DNA of 44,786 bases from an uncultured Verrucomicrobiota bacterium. GTDB lineage: Bacteria > Verrucomicrobiota > Kiritimatiellia > Kiritimatiellales > Pontiellaceae. Positions 17,075 through 25,029 of this stretch are shown here, piece by piece (the stretch's first letter is position 1; the number at the start of each line of letters is the position of its first letter). The position numbers were made by a program, and so were the translations under genes. Location of the stretch: positions 1 to 44,786 of the forward strand of contig CAJYAJ010000009.1 of NCBI GenBank assembly GCA_913065005.1, given 5' to 3'. The notes below the pieces were generated by a model. That model was not told the DNA's origin. It did not search any database and worked only from the letters and a program-made list of their open reading frames with translations.

Positions 17075-17906
17075 ATCCTCTCAATAGGGCAATCTCTTCT
17101 GCCCAAATTTCGCTATCAATGGTTTCAAGGATGAGAGGGATTCCATCAAACCGATGATCTTGAAGAATGAAGCGAAATGCTTCTATGCCGATTTCACCTT
17201 TTCCCAAGCTATGATGCCGGTCTACTCGGCTACCTAATTCTTTCTTGGAGTCATTTAGGTGCATACCTCGCAACCATTCAAAACCCACCACCTGGTCGAA
17301 TTCTTCAAAAACAGCGGCACTGCTTTCAGTGGTTCGAAGATCATACCCACCGGCGAAGGCATGGCAGGTATCGATGCAAACGCCGACGCGGCTTTTGTCT
17401 TTCACGCCGTCCATGATTGCGGCTAGGTGTTCAAAGCGAAAACCAAGATTGGATCCTTGGCCCGCTGTGTTTTCGATCACAGCGGTTACGCCTTGTGTCT
17501 GCTCAAGTGCGATATTGATCGATTCTGAGATTAATTGGAGGCAGGTCTCTTCATCAATCTGTTGGAGGTGACTTCCGGGATGAAAGTTAAGCTGCTTCAA
17601 CTCCATCTGTTCGCAGCGCTTCATCTCTTCATTAAAGGCGTCACGCGATTTTTGGAGTTTCGCTTTTTCGGGGTGACCCAAATTAATAAGATAACTGTCG
17701 TGCGGGAGAATATGATCACGATGGATTTGATGTTCTTCACAGGCCTTGTGGAAGGCTTTGATATCATGGGTTTCGAGGGGCTTGCCGATCCATTGGCGTT
17801 GATTTTTTGTAAAAAAAGCAAAGGCATCTGCTCCAATCGCGGCGGCATTTAGGGGGGCATTCGATACCCCACCAGCGGCACTAACATGGGCTCCAATTCG
17901 TTTCAT
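17055..17906 (-). CDS. nfo: Endonuclease IV (AP endonuclease)
   Basis: Zn-dependent endonuclease that cuts DNA 5' to abasic sites in base excision repair. From ATG 17906 it has 283 residues, close to E. coli Nfo (285). It opens [14 protein letters not shown] and shows [48 protein letters not shown], the metal-ligand motifs. A Shine-Dalgarno AAGGAG is 9 nt before this ATG; the frame runs 10 codons further up to 17936 but that start lacks support. Confidence 0.96.
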   Translation of the reverse strand: MKRIGAHVSAAGGVSNAPLNAAAIGADAFAFFTKNQRQWIGKPLETHDIKAFHKACEEHQIHRDHILPHDSYLINLGHPEKAKLQKSRDAFNEEMKRCEQMELKQLNFHPGSHLQQIDEETCLQLISESINIALEQTQGVTAVIENTAGQGSNLGFRFEHLAAIMDGVKDKSRVGVCIDTCHAFAGGYDLRTTESSAAVFEEFDQVVGFEWLRGMHLNDSKKELGSRVDRHHSLGKGEIGIEAFRFILQDHRFDGIPLILETIDSEIWAEEIALLRGFENEST

Positions 17907-18040
17907 TGATGGGTTCTCCTTGGGAATTGAGGTCATGAAAACACAGAATACAGATGGAAAAAAGCGTTCTTCGATGCCATCTACTTTGAAACTAACTGGA
18001 AATTGATTGAAGCGAAAACGAAAGAGAGGGGGGTGTAAGC

Positions 18041-18153
18041 AAAGTGCAAGAGTTAATTAAGCACTTTTTTGTGGCAAATTGTGTTGTTTCGCCTGCGAGG
18101 CAGACTTAATCTGCGCTTTTGCGATTTAGAAAAGAACTACGAAAAAGTAGTTC
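18041..18153 (+). promoter_or_regulatory. Structured leader upstream of aceE
   Basis: Three inverted repeats lie in the 268-bp nfo-aceE divergent gap. AAAGTGC (18041-18047) pairs with GCACTTT (18061-18067) and runs into six T residues, like a small terminator. GCAGA (18100-18104) pairs with TCTGC (18110-18114). GAACTAC (18134-18140) pairs with GTAGTTC (18147-18153), ending 21 nt before the aceE ATG. They may be operators or RNA hairpins that control pyruvate dehydrogenase expression. I could not assign a regulator or a -35/-10 pair. Confidence 0.4.
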
Positions 18154-18174
18154 GATAATAAAAGGACAGGCGCG

Positions 18175-20796
18175 ATGGATTTAGCAAAGCAAGACTGGCT
18201 CGATGCACTGGATGATCTTATTGAAAGTGAGGGCGCTGATCGCGTTAAAGAAATTTTGAGTGATCTGCAACTCTCAGCGTATCGAAAAGGAATTCGATTA
18301 TCTTTTTCTGCGAATACGCCATATGTGAACACCATTCCCGTAGATCAACAAGTACCTTATCCGGGAGATCGCGAAATGGAGCGGCGCATCAAAAGTTTGA
18401 TTCGTTGGAATGCGATGGCGATGGTGGTTCGAGCCAACCGCGCAAAAGATGGCATTGGCGGGCATATTTCGACGTATCAATCGATTGCTACGTTATATGA
18501 AGTTGGATTTAACCATTTTTTCCGAGGTAAGACGGATGATTTTCCAGGCGATCTAGTCTATTTTCAAGGGCACTCCTCCCCGGGAGTGTATGCACGAGCG
18601 TATTTAGAAGGACGTTTGACGGATGAGCATTTACTTAATTTTCGGCAGGAACTGAATGACAAGCCAGGACTCTCTTCCTATCCGCACCCGTGGTTAATGC
18701 CTGATTTTTGGCAATTTCCAACGGTTTCCATGGGATTAGGACCTATATCTGCGATTTATCATGCGCGCTTTATCAAATATTTGGAAGACCGAGGGTTGAG
18801 AGAGCGGACAAATCAAAAAGTGTGGGCTTTCTTGGGTGATGGTGAAACCGATGAGCCAGAAACCTTGGGTGCGATCAACCTTGCGGCTCGTGAAAAACTC
18901 GATAACTTGACCTTTATTGTGAACTGCAATCTGCAACGGTTGGACGGACCGGTGCGCGGAAATGGAAAAATTGTTCAGGAGCTGGAAGCCTCCTTCCGTG
19001 GTGCGGGATGGAATGTGATTAAAGTATTGTGGGGCGATGATTGGGATCCACTATTTGAGAAGGATTCCAATGGGGCACTTGCGAAGCGAATGGGTGAAGT
19101 AGTCGATGGGCAATATCAGAAATATACCGTGGAGAGCGCTGATTATGTTCGCGATCATTTTTTTGGTGCTGATCCGGAATTAGCCGAAATGGCATCGGGT
19201 CTTTCGGATGATCAAATTAAACGGATGCGACGGGGCGGTCATGATCCGGCCAAGGTGTATGCGGCTTATCATAGCGCTGTGGAGACGAAAGGTCGTCCGA
19301 CTGTGATTTTAGCCAAAACCGTGAAGGGTTATGGTTTAGGCGCAGCAGGGGAAGGTCAGAATATTACCCATTCGCAAAAGAAAATGGGTGAAGAAGCGTT
19401 GCGCGAATTTCGGACTCGTTTTGGATTACCGATTTCAGATGAAGAGATTGATGATGTTCCTTTTTATCGTCCCGATGTAGATTCTCCAGAAATGAAGTAT
19501 CTGTTGGAGCGCCGGTCTGAGTTAGGTGGATATGTACCGCAACGTCGGACGGAGTATAAACCCGTTGAAATGCCTGCGGATAAAATCTTCGAAGAATTCA
19601 ATGATGGTTCGGATCGTGAAGTCTCAACTACGATGGTCTTTGTTCGTATTTTAAGTAAGATTTTGGCCGATAAAAATATTGGCAATCTAGTTGTTCCGAT
19701 TGTGCCGGATGAAGCCCGCACGTTTGGGATGGATGCCCTGTTCCGGCAGGTGGGTATTTATGCGCATACAGGTCAGCTTTATGAGCCGGTAGATGCCGAT
19801 AATCTCCTGTATTACAAGGAAGCGGAAGATGGGCAGATTCTCGAAGAAGGTATAACAGAAGCGGGATCGTTTGCTTCCTTTGTGGCTGCGGGTACGGCGT
19901 ATGCGAACCATGGGATCAATACGATTCCATTTTATATCTACTATTCAATGTTTGGATTTCAGCGGATTGGTGACATGGCATGGCTCGCAGGAGATTCACG
20001 TTGTAAAGGATTTCTATTAGGAGCTACTGCTGGTCGTACAACCCTCGCAGGCGAGGGCTTGCAGCACCAAGATGGACATGGGCATGTAATGGCACTGACT
20101 ATTCCGAACATGATGGCATACGATCCGGCATTTGCTTATGAGTTGGCCGTAATCATCAAAGATGGTATTCGCCGCATGTATGTCGAAAACGAGCAGCTAT
20201 TTTATTATGTCACACTCATGAATGATAATTATGTTCAAGCCGCCATGCCGGATGGATGCGAAGAGGGCATTTTGAAAGGGATGTACAAATTCCGAAATCA
20301 TAAAAATGCACAAGCGCAAATTTTGGGGAGTGGCGCTATCTTACCAGAGGCCATCCAAGCGAGTGAGTTGCTCGAAGAGAAATACGGGGTTGCCACAAAT
20401 ATATGGTCGGTAACAAGTTATAAATGTCTGATCGAAGACGTGCAGGATGCGCAACGTGAACAAATTCGAAATGGCAAAGAAGTGAAACCCTATTTTGCAT
20501 CTTGTCTGGAGGGAGAAGTCGGTCCGGCTATTGCCGCTTCTGATTATCTAAAATTGATGCCAGGTGTTTTGGCACAGCATGCCCCGAACGGGCTCATCGC
20601 ATTGGGTACGGATGGATTTGGTCGCAGTGATGACCGTCCGGCATTGCGGCAGCATTTTGAGGTGGATGCCCATGCGATTGCTTGGTCTGTGCTTGCCTCA
20701 CTGGCAGCAAAAGGACAGTATGACGCGAAGCAATTGGAGAAAGCCCGTGGTGAGCTGGGCATCGATGTTAATAAACCCAATCCGCTAGGAGAATAA
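18175..20796 (+). CDS. aceE: Pyruvate dehydrogenase E1 component, homodimeric type
   Basis: Thiamine-diphosphate enzyme that decarboxylates pyruvate and passes the acetyl group to the lipoyl arm of AceF. It has 873 residues, the usual length for AceE (about 887 in E. coli). The TPP/Mg motif is GDGETDEPE (about residue 220) with LTFIVNCNLQRLDGPVRGN after it. The central domain has FEEFNDGSDREVSTTMVFVR and the C-terminal domain TAGRTTLAGEGLQHQDGHGH. An AAGGA ribosome site lies about 10 nt upstream. aceF follows 2 nt after the stop; no lpd (E3) gene is in the window. Confidence 0.97.
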   Translation: MDLAKQDWLDALDDLIESEGADRVKEILSDLQLSAYRKGIRLSFSANTPYVNTIPVDQQVPYPGDREMERRIKSLIRWNAMAMVVRANRAKDGIGGHISTYQSIATLYEVGFNHFFRGKTDDFPGDLVYFQGHSSPGVYARAYLEGRLTDEHLLNFRQELNDKPGLSSYPHPWLMPDFWQFPTVSMGLGPISAIYHARFIKYLEDRGLRERTNQKVWAFLGDGETDEPETLGAINLAAREKLDNLTFIVNCNLQRLDGPVRGNGKIVQELEASFRGAGWNVIKVLWGDDWDPLFEKDSNGALAKRMGEVVDGQYQKYTVESADYVRDHFFGADPELAEMASGLSDDQIKRMRRGGHDPAKVYAAYHSAVETKGRPTVILAKTVKGYGLGAAGEGQNITHSQKKMGEEALREFRTRFGLPISDEEIDDVPFYRPDVDSPEMKYLLERRSELGGYVPQRRTEYKPVEMPADKIFEEFNDGSDREVSTTMVFVRILSKILADKNIGNLVVPIVPDEARTFGMDALFRQVGIYAHTGQLYEPVDADNLLYYKEAEDGQILEEGITEAGSFASFVAAGTAYANHGINTIPFYIYYSMFGFQRIGDMAWLAGDSRCKGFLLGATAGRTTLAGEGLQHQDGHGHVMALTIPNMMAYDPAFAYELAVIIKDGIRRMYVENEQLFYYVTLMNDNYVQAAMPDGCEEGILKGMYKFRNHKNAQAQILGSGAILPEAIQASELLEEKYGVATNIWSVTSYKCLIEDVQDAQREQIRNGKEVKPYFASCLEGEVGPAIAASDYLKLMPGVLAQHAPNGLIALGTDGFGRSDDRPALRQHFEVDAHAIAWSVLASLAAKGQYDAKQLEKARGELGIDVNKPNPLGE

Positions 20797-20798
20797 AG

Positions 20799-22067
20799 AT
20801 GGCCATTGAATTTAAGTTGCCTGAACTGGGCGAAAATATTGAAGGCGGTGATGTGGTAAGCGTACTCGTTAAAGAGGGCGACAGCATCAGCGAAGGACAG
20901 TCGATTTTAGAGATCGAAGCCGGCAAAGCGAGTATGGAAATTCCCGCACCTGCTAGTGGAACCATCAGCAAACTGCTCATTGCACAGGGAGACAATGTGA
21001 GCGTGGGACAGCATGTCTTGACTCTAGAAGGTGAAGTGGCTGCTCCTTTGAAGGAAGAGGCACCCGTTGCAACTGAACCCGAAGCGAAGCCAGAGCCGAA
21101 GCCAGAGCCGAAACCAGAGCCGAAGCCAGAGCGGACCGCTGCACCGGCTCCCGCTCCAGAACCAACACCAGAACCTATTGCAGATGCAACGCCTCGTACA
21201 ATTGTTTCAGCTGCTCCGAACGTACGTAGATTGGCTCGCGAATTAGGAATCGATATTCAAACCGTGAAAACGTCGAATGAAAATGGCCGAATTTCTCTTG
21301 AAGACGTAAAAGCGTACGCCAGAGCTATCATGGAGAGTGGCGGAGGCGCATCTACTTATCAACCTGTTCGACCAAGTGGTATTCAGGGGCATATACGTGC
21401 TGAAAAAATGAGCGCCATTCGCAAAGCTACAATGAATCATATGGCTCATTGTTGGGCAACGATTCCACATGTTACCCAACACGATACGGCAGACATCACG
21501 CGTTTGAATGAATTACGCAAACGGATGGTGAGCACGGCAGAATCGGCAGGGGTGAAATTGACCATTACGTCGATGTTGGTGAGTATTGTTACCGGAGCGC
21601 TTCGTCGCTTTCCCAATTTCAATGCGAGTATTGACGCAGAGAAAGGTGAGATTCTCTTTAAAGATTACTACAATGTCGGGATTGCCGTAGATACAGACAA
21701 AGGACTTATGGTCCCTGTGATTCGGGATGCCGATCATCTTTCGATGACGGAGATGGCAGCCGCCTTAACCGAGGTATCTCAGAAAGCCCGGAGTGGTCAA
21801 ATCGGACTTGACGATTTACAAGGGGGAACCTTTACGATCTCAAACTTGGGTGGCATTGGAGGTTCTTTCTTTACTCCGATTGTGAATTCACCCGAGGTAG
21901 CGATCTTGGGCGTAGGCCGGGGTGCTCCAGATACCGAGGGTCGTTTGCAAATGCCTTTATCCCTTTCCTATGATCATCGACTGATTGATGGTGCTGATGG
22001 CGCGCGTTTCTTGCGGTGGATTGTGGAAGCGATTGAAGAGCCGATCTACTTCTACATGGAGAATTAA
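20799..22067 (+). CDS. aceF: Dihydrolipoyl acetyltransferase, pyruvate dehydrogenase E2
   Basis: Core subunit of the pyruvate dehydrogenase complex; 422 residues. One lipoyl domain (1-80) has the modified Lys in IEAGKASMEIPAP; the residue before it is Gly where many homologues, E. coli included, have Asp. A flexible linker of PEPK repeats (about 90-110) leads to the peripheral subunit-binding domain (VRRLARELGIDIQTVK) and the acyltransferase domain, which ends with the catalytic YDHRLIDGADGARFL (His and Asp). One lipoyl domain is fewer than in E. coli (three). Confidence 0.96.
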   Translation: MAIEFKLPELGENIEGGDVVSVLVKEGDSISEGQSILEIEAGKASMEIPAPASGTISKLLIAQGDNVSVGQHVLTLEGEVAAPLKEEAPVATEPEAKPEPKPEPKPEPKPERTAAPAPAPEPTPEPIADATPRTIVSAAPNVRRLARELGIDIQTVKTSNENGRISLEDVKAYARAIMESGGGASTYQPVRPSGIQGHIRAEKMSAIRKATMNHMAHCWATIPHVTQHDTADITRLNELRKRMVSTAESAGVKLTITSMLVSIVTGALRRFPNFNASIDAEKGEILFKDYYNVGIAVDTDKGLMVPVIRDADHLSMTEMAAALTEVSQKARSGQIGLDDLQGGTFTISNLGGIGGSFFTPIVNSPEVAILGVGRGAPDTEGRLQMPLSLSYDHRLIDGADGARFLRWIVEAIEEPIYFYMEN

Positions 22068-22074
22068 GACCGCT

Positions 22075-22653
22075 GTGCGACTGAACGAATCCACGCTGTG
22101 TGTGCTCGATTTCGAGAGCACCGGTGTGGTTGCGGGTCATCCTAATGAACCATGGCAAATTGGTTTGGTGTTCCTGCGGGAAGGGGTGGTGGATAGAGCA
22201 TCTATGTGGGAACAATTTATGCGCATTGATCCCACGCGTCCGTTCAATCCGCATGCCCCCGGTCGACATGCTCAACTGCGAGAAATCTTGGCGGATGCAC
22301 CGGAACGAGAGATGCTTCTTCCGCAATTACGTGAACGTTTGAAAGGGGATGCTCGAGTGGCGCATAACTGTTCAACTGAACAAAAAATGTTAAGAATGAT
22401 CGCGCCTATGCACCGCTTTGAACCTTGGATTGATACGCTTAAACTAGCCCGCGAAGCATGGCCAGGCCTTCCTTCTTATGCCTTAGAATCATTGGTGGAG
22501 ACCTTGTATTTGCAAGAACGGATCGAGACGCTTGTGTCGGATCGAATCGCTCACGATGCCCTCTATGATGCCGTAGCCGCAGCGGTTTTATTGGAACGAC
22601 TCTGTAAAGAGGGGTGGGGCAATCTATCGCTGTCGCATCTGCTTACTACTTAG
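22075..22653 (+). CDS. DEDDh 3'-5' exonuclease domain protein (DnaQ-like)
   Basis: An exonuclease-fold protein of 192 residues from a GTG at 22075 (GGAG at 22059-22062). Motifs are VLDFESTG (Exo I Asp and Glu), VAHNCSTEQKML (Exo II) and RIAHDALYDAVAAAVLL (Exo III, His and Asp). This fits the DnaQ/polymerase III epsilon-like group, but it stands alone, so it may be a proofreading, RNA-trimming or repair nuclease. Open frame upstream to 21985 lies within aceF and is unlikely. It directly follows aceF and its stop overlaps the convergent DAHP synthase gene (TTAG). Confidence 0.82.
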   Translation: MRLNESTLCVLDFESTGVVAGHPNEPWQIGLVFLREGVVDRASMWEQFMRIDPTRPFNPHAPGRHAQLREILADAPEREMLLPQLRERLKGDARVAHNCSTEQKMLRMIAPMHRFEPWIDTLKLAREAWPGLPSYALESLVETLYLQERIETLVSDRIAHDALYDAVAAAVLLERLCKEGWGNLSLSHLLTT

Positions 22654-23678
22654 CCGAGCAACATGTTCTCAGTGGTTTCCCAATCAATGCAAGGGTCGGT
22701 TATGGAAAGACCATACTGCCGTTGCCCTGCGATTTTCTCATTGTCTGCTTCGATAAAACTTTCAATCATTGCACCCGTAATGGAGCAGGAATCTTCTTTG
22801 CGTTGTTCAAGGATGCTATTCCATACATTAATCTGATTGGCGGCCACCTTATTGGCATTGGCATGCGAGCAATCGACCATGAGTGAGGGTTGAAGGTTCG
22901 CTTGCTCGAGGCGTTCCGTGGCAGCGACTACTTCTGGCTTCTCGTAATTAGGGACTCCATCGCCTCCGCGCAAGACCAGATGGGTATTGGGATTACCTTC
23001 TGTGGTGACAACGGAGGTGTAGCCTTCGGGGTCGATGCCTAGAAAACGGTGGGGAATACTAGCGGATTGAATTGCGTTGATGGCCACTTGTACATTGCCA
23101 TCGGTGCCATTTTTGAAGCCTACCGGCATGGATAGACCACTGGCCATTTCACGGTGGGTTTGCGATTCGGTGGTTCGCGCGCCTATCGCCGCCCAGCTGA
23201 TCAGATCAGCGGTATACTGAGGCACAATCGGATCTAAAAATTCCGTGGCAATCGGGAGCCCTAATTCAGCAATTTGTAGAAGCAGTTGACGGGCGACTTG
23301 CAAGCCGTGTCCCATATCACAACTATCGTCTAAACGCGGATCATTAATAAATCCTTTCCATCCGGTGGTGGTGCGGGGTTTTTCGAAATAGACCCGCATC
23401 ACGATGAAGAGACGGTCGGCGGTTTGATCGGCAACGACTTTGAGTCGTTGGGCATAATCAAGAGCGGCTACGGGATCGTGAATCGAGCAAGGACCGATCA
23501 CGGTCAGCAGACGTGGGTCTTTTCGGTCAATAATATCGCGAACGGCTTGACGTTGATCAATGATTTGTTGAACGAGCGCATCGCTCAAGGGCAGCTCGGC
23601 TTTCAGCTTTGCGGGTGTAATGAGTCGTTGCAAGCCGCGGATGCGGAGGTCTTCAGTATGTTTATTTTTGGTTGTCAT
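22650..23678 (-). CDS. aroG: 3-deoxy-D-arabino-heptulosonate-7-phosphate synthase, AroG class
   Basis: First enzyme of the shikimate pathway: condenses phosphoenolpyruvate and erythrose 4-phosphate. From ATG 23678 it has 342 residues. Motifs are VIGPCSIHDP, VMRVYFEKPRTTTGWKGFIND, GARTTESQTHREMASGLSMP, GFKNGTDG and MVDCSHANANK, all of the type I AroF/G/H class, which is feedback-regulated by aromatic amino acids. The frame continues to a TTG at 23717, which adds 13 residues not seen in the family. A strong hairpin 70 nt upstream separates it from the beta-barrel gene. tyrA and aroA of the same pathway lie at 41-43 kb. Confidence 0.95.
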   Translation of the reverse strand: MTTKNKHTEDLRIRGLQRLITPAKLKAELPLSDALVQQIIDQRQAVRDIIDRKDPRLLTVIGPCSIHDPVAALDYAQRLKVVADQTADRLFIVMRVYFEKPRTTTGWKGFINDPRLDDSCDMGHGLQVARQLLLQIAELGLPIATEFLDPIVPQYTADLISWAAIGARTTESQTHREMASGLSMPVGFKNGTDGNVQVAINAIQSASIPHRFLGIDPEGYTSVVTTEGNPNTHLVLRGGDGVPNYEKPEVVAATERLEQANLQPSLMVDCSHANANKVAANQINVWNSILEQRKEDSCSITGAMIESFIEADNEKIAGQRQYGLSITDPCIDWETTENMLLG

Positions 23679-23748
23679 AACGCGGGCGAATAAACCACAA
23701 ACAGGCGGTTGGAACAAGGGTAGGAAACAACTTTCTAAAACGAAAACA

Positions 23749-23772
23749 GGCGCTCTGTTTGCACAGAGCGCC
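23749..23772 (-). terminator. Intrinsic terminator between beta-barrel gene and aroG
   Basis: GGCGCTCTGT and ACAGAGCGCC pair perfectly over 10 bp around a 4-nt loop. On the minus strand TGTTTTCGTTTT follows, so it can end transcription of the beta-barrel gene at 23818-24387. It could also act as an attenuator for aroG just downstream. Confidence 0.8.
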
Positions 23773-23817
23773 CTTTATCCTCAACACATTCAAATAGAAG
23801 GAAAAAATGTGTCGAAA

Positions 23818-24387
23818 TTAATACATCTGGCTATAACCGAGTTGAATCGAATGGCCGCCTTGTTCAACCTCTAGTTCGCTGCTTTCAAAGTCATTGGCGA
23901 ATAGATATTTGTATTCGAGGTTTATTGAGCAATCTTCATCGATTGCTTGAGAAATACCTATCCCGAGTTGGGCTCCGAATACAGTATCGCCAATATCTAC
24001 AATATCAATTTCAACTTCTGTACTGATAATACCAACTCCGCCCAGCAGATAGGTTTCGAGTTCATTTGATAAATCAAGGAAGTACATTCCGTTCAGCATG
24101 GTCGACCATTGAGTTACGTCACTCGTGCCTTCGTCCCATTCTGTATCTAAATAACTGAGTGCCAGTTCAATGGCAATGGGCATGCCGGCGCATCTAACGC
24201 CTAATGCGCCTTCGATGATATAGCCAGCTTCATACTCAACCTCACCTAAGTTCACACCAATAAACGTAACATCAGCATCACTGGGTTGCGCCCAGCCGCC
24301 ACTAAGACTCCAGTAGGTTCCTTGTCCGGCAGATGCTCCGAGAGCTACGGTTGCAATTAAAAGCAGTAATACGTTTTTTTTATTCAT
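23818..24387 (-). CDS. Outer-membrane beta-barrel protein (OmpA-like 8-strand type)
   Basis: A 189-residue exported protein. A Lys-Lys N-terminus and hydrophobic core end in GASA, a good signal-peptidase I site near residue 20. The rest is rich in alternating aromatic and small residues (SYWSLSGGWAQPSD style openings, LALSYLDTEW, LGGVGIIS) and ends in Tyr, as expected for an outer-membrane beta-signal. No periplasmic peptidoglycan-binding domain follows. Function is unknown; such small barrels are often structural or adhesins. It is a close paralogue of the damaged gene next to it at 24461-25029. Confidence 0.8.
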   Translation of the reverse strand: MNKKNVLLLLIATVALGASAGQGTYWSLSGGWAQPSDADVTFIGVNLGEVEYEAGYIIEGALGVRCAGMPIAIELALSYLDTEWDEGTSDVTQWSTMLNGMYFLDLSNELETYLLGGVGIISTEVEIDIVDIGDTVFGAQLGIGISQAIDEDCSINLEYKYLFANDFESSELEVEQGGHSIQLGYSQMY

Positions 24388-24417
24388 TTTTCATTCCTTT
24401 CGTTTAGTGAAAATCAT

Positions 24418-24443
24418 TTCACCCATCACGAGGGATGGGTGAA
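24418..24443. terminator. Perfect hairpin between the two beta-barrel genes
   Basis: TTCACCCATC (24418-24427) and GATGGGTGAA (24434-24443) form a perfect 10-bp stem with a 6-nt loop. No immediate T-run follows on either strand, so it may be an RNA-stabilising or operator element and only a weak terminator. Confidence 0.45.
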
Positions 24444-24460
24444 GCATGGGTAAAATCGAT

Positions 24461-25029
24461 TTAATACATGTAGGTGATGCCCAGCTGAAGGATTTGAGTG
24501 TTGAATTCAACTTCACTTTCATTGATTTCGAGATTATTAGCGAACAGATAGCGATATTCGAGGTTCAGACAGGTCATGGGATCGATGGAGTAGCAGATGC
24601 CGGCTCCGAGTTGCCCTGCAAAATCAATGTCGCCGTCGATATCATCAGAATCGTAATCGATCAATCCAACCCCTGCTAAACAAAGGGTGTAAAACAGGAG
24701 CTAGAATCGATGAAGTACATGCCATTTAACATGAGTGTCCAGACATCTACGTCTAGACTGGTTGAATCACCCTTCATATTCGCTTCATTTTGTTGATAAG
24801 AGAGTGCGAGTTCATAAGCAATGGGTAGATCGCTGATCTTATTCCCGATCGCTCCTTCGATGATCCATCCTGCGTCGTATTCAATTTCTCCTGCAGTCGT
24901 GCCAGACTCTATAATATCACCATCACTGGGTTGTGCCCAACCGGCACTGAGGCTCCAATAGGATTGTTGATCGGCGATGGTTCCTGCTGCAATAAGTAGG
25001 CTACATGTGAATACCATTAATTTTTTCAT
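24461..25029 (-). pseudogene. Second beta-barrel outer-membrane protein, frameshifted
   Basis: Paralogue of the 23818-24387 gene. The N-terminal part (25029 to 24676) has a signal peptide and SYWSLSAGWAQPSDGD, reaches MLNGMYFIDSSSCF and then hits a stop. The rest continues in another frame (GVGLIDYDSDDID, then CLNLEYRYLFANN and a final ITYMY). Adding one T to the T4 run (A4 on the plus strand at 24691-24694) restores one frame of about 189 residues through FYTLCLAGVGL. It is either a recent one-base deletion or a sequencing error. Its ATG overlaps the radical SAM fusion gene by 4 nt, so it is at the end of the pyrC operon. Confidence 0.75.

Noticed and set aside
21086-21128. Short tandem DNA repeat in aceF as a mobile or CRISPR-like repeat
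   Set aside because: It encodes the PEPK linker of the E2 subunit, a normal flexible segment.
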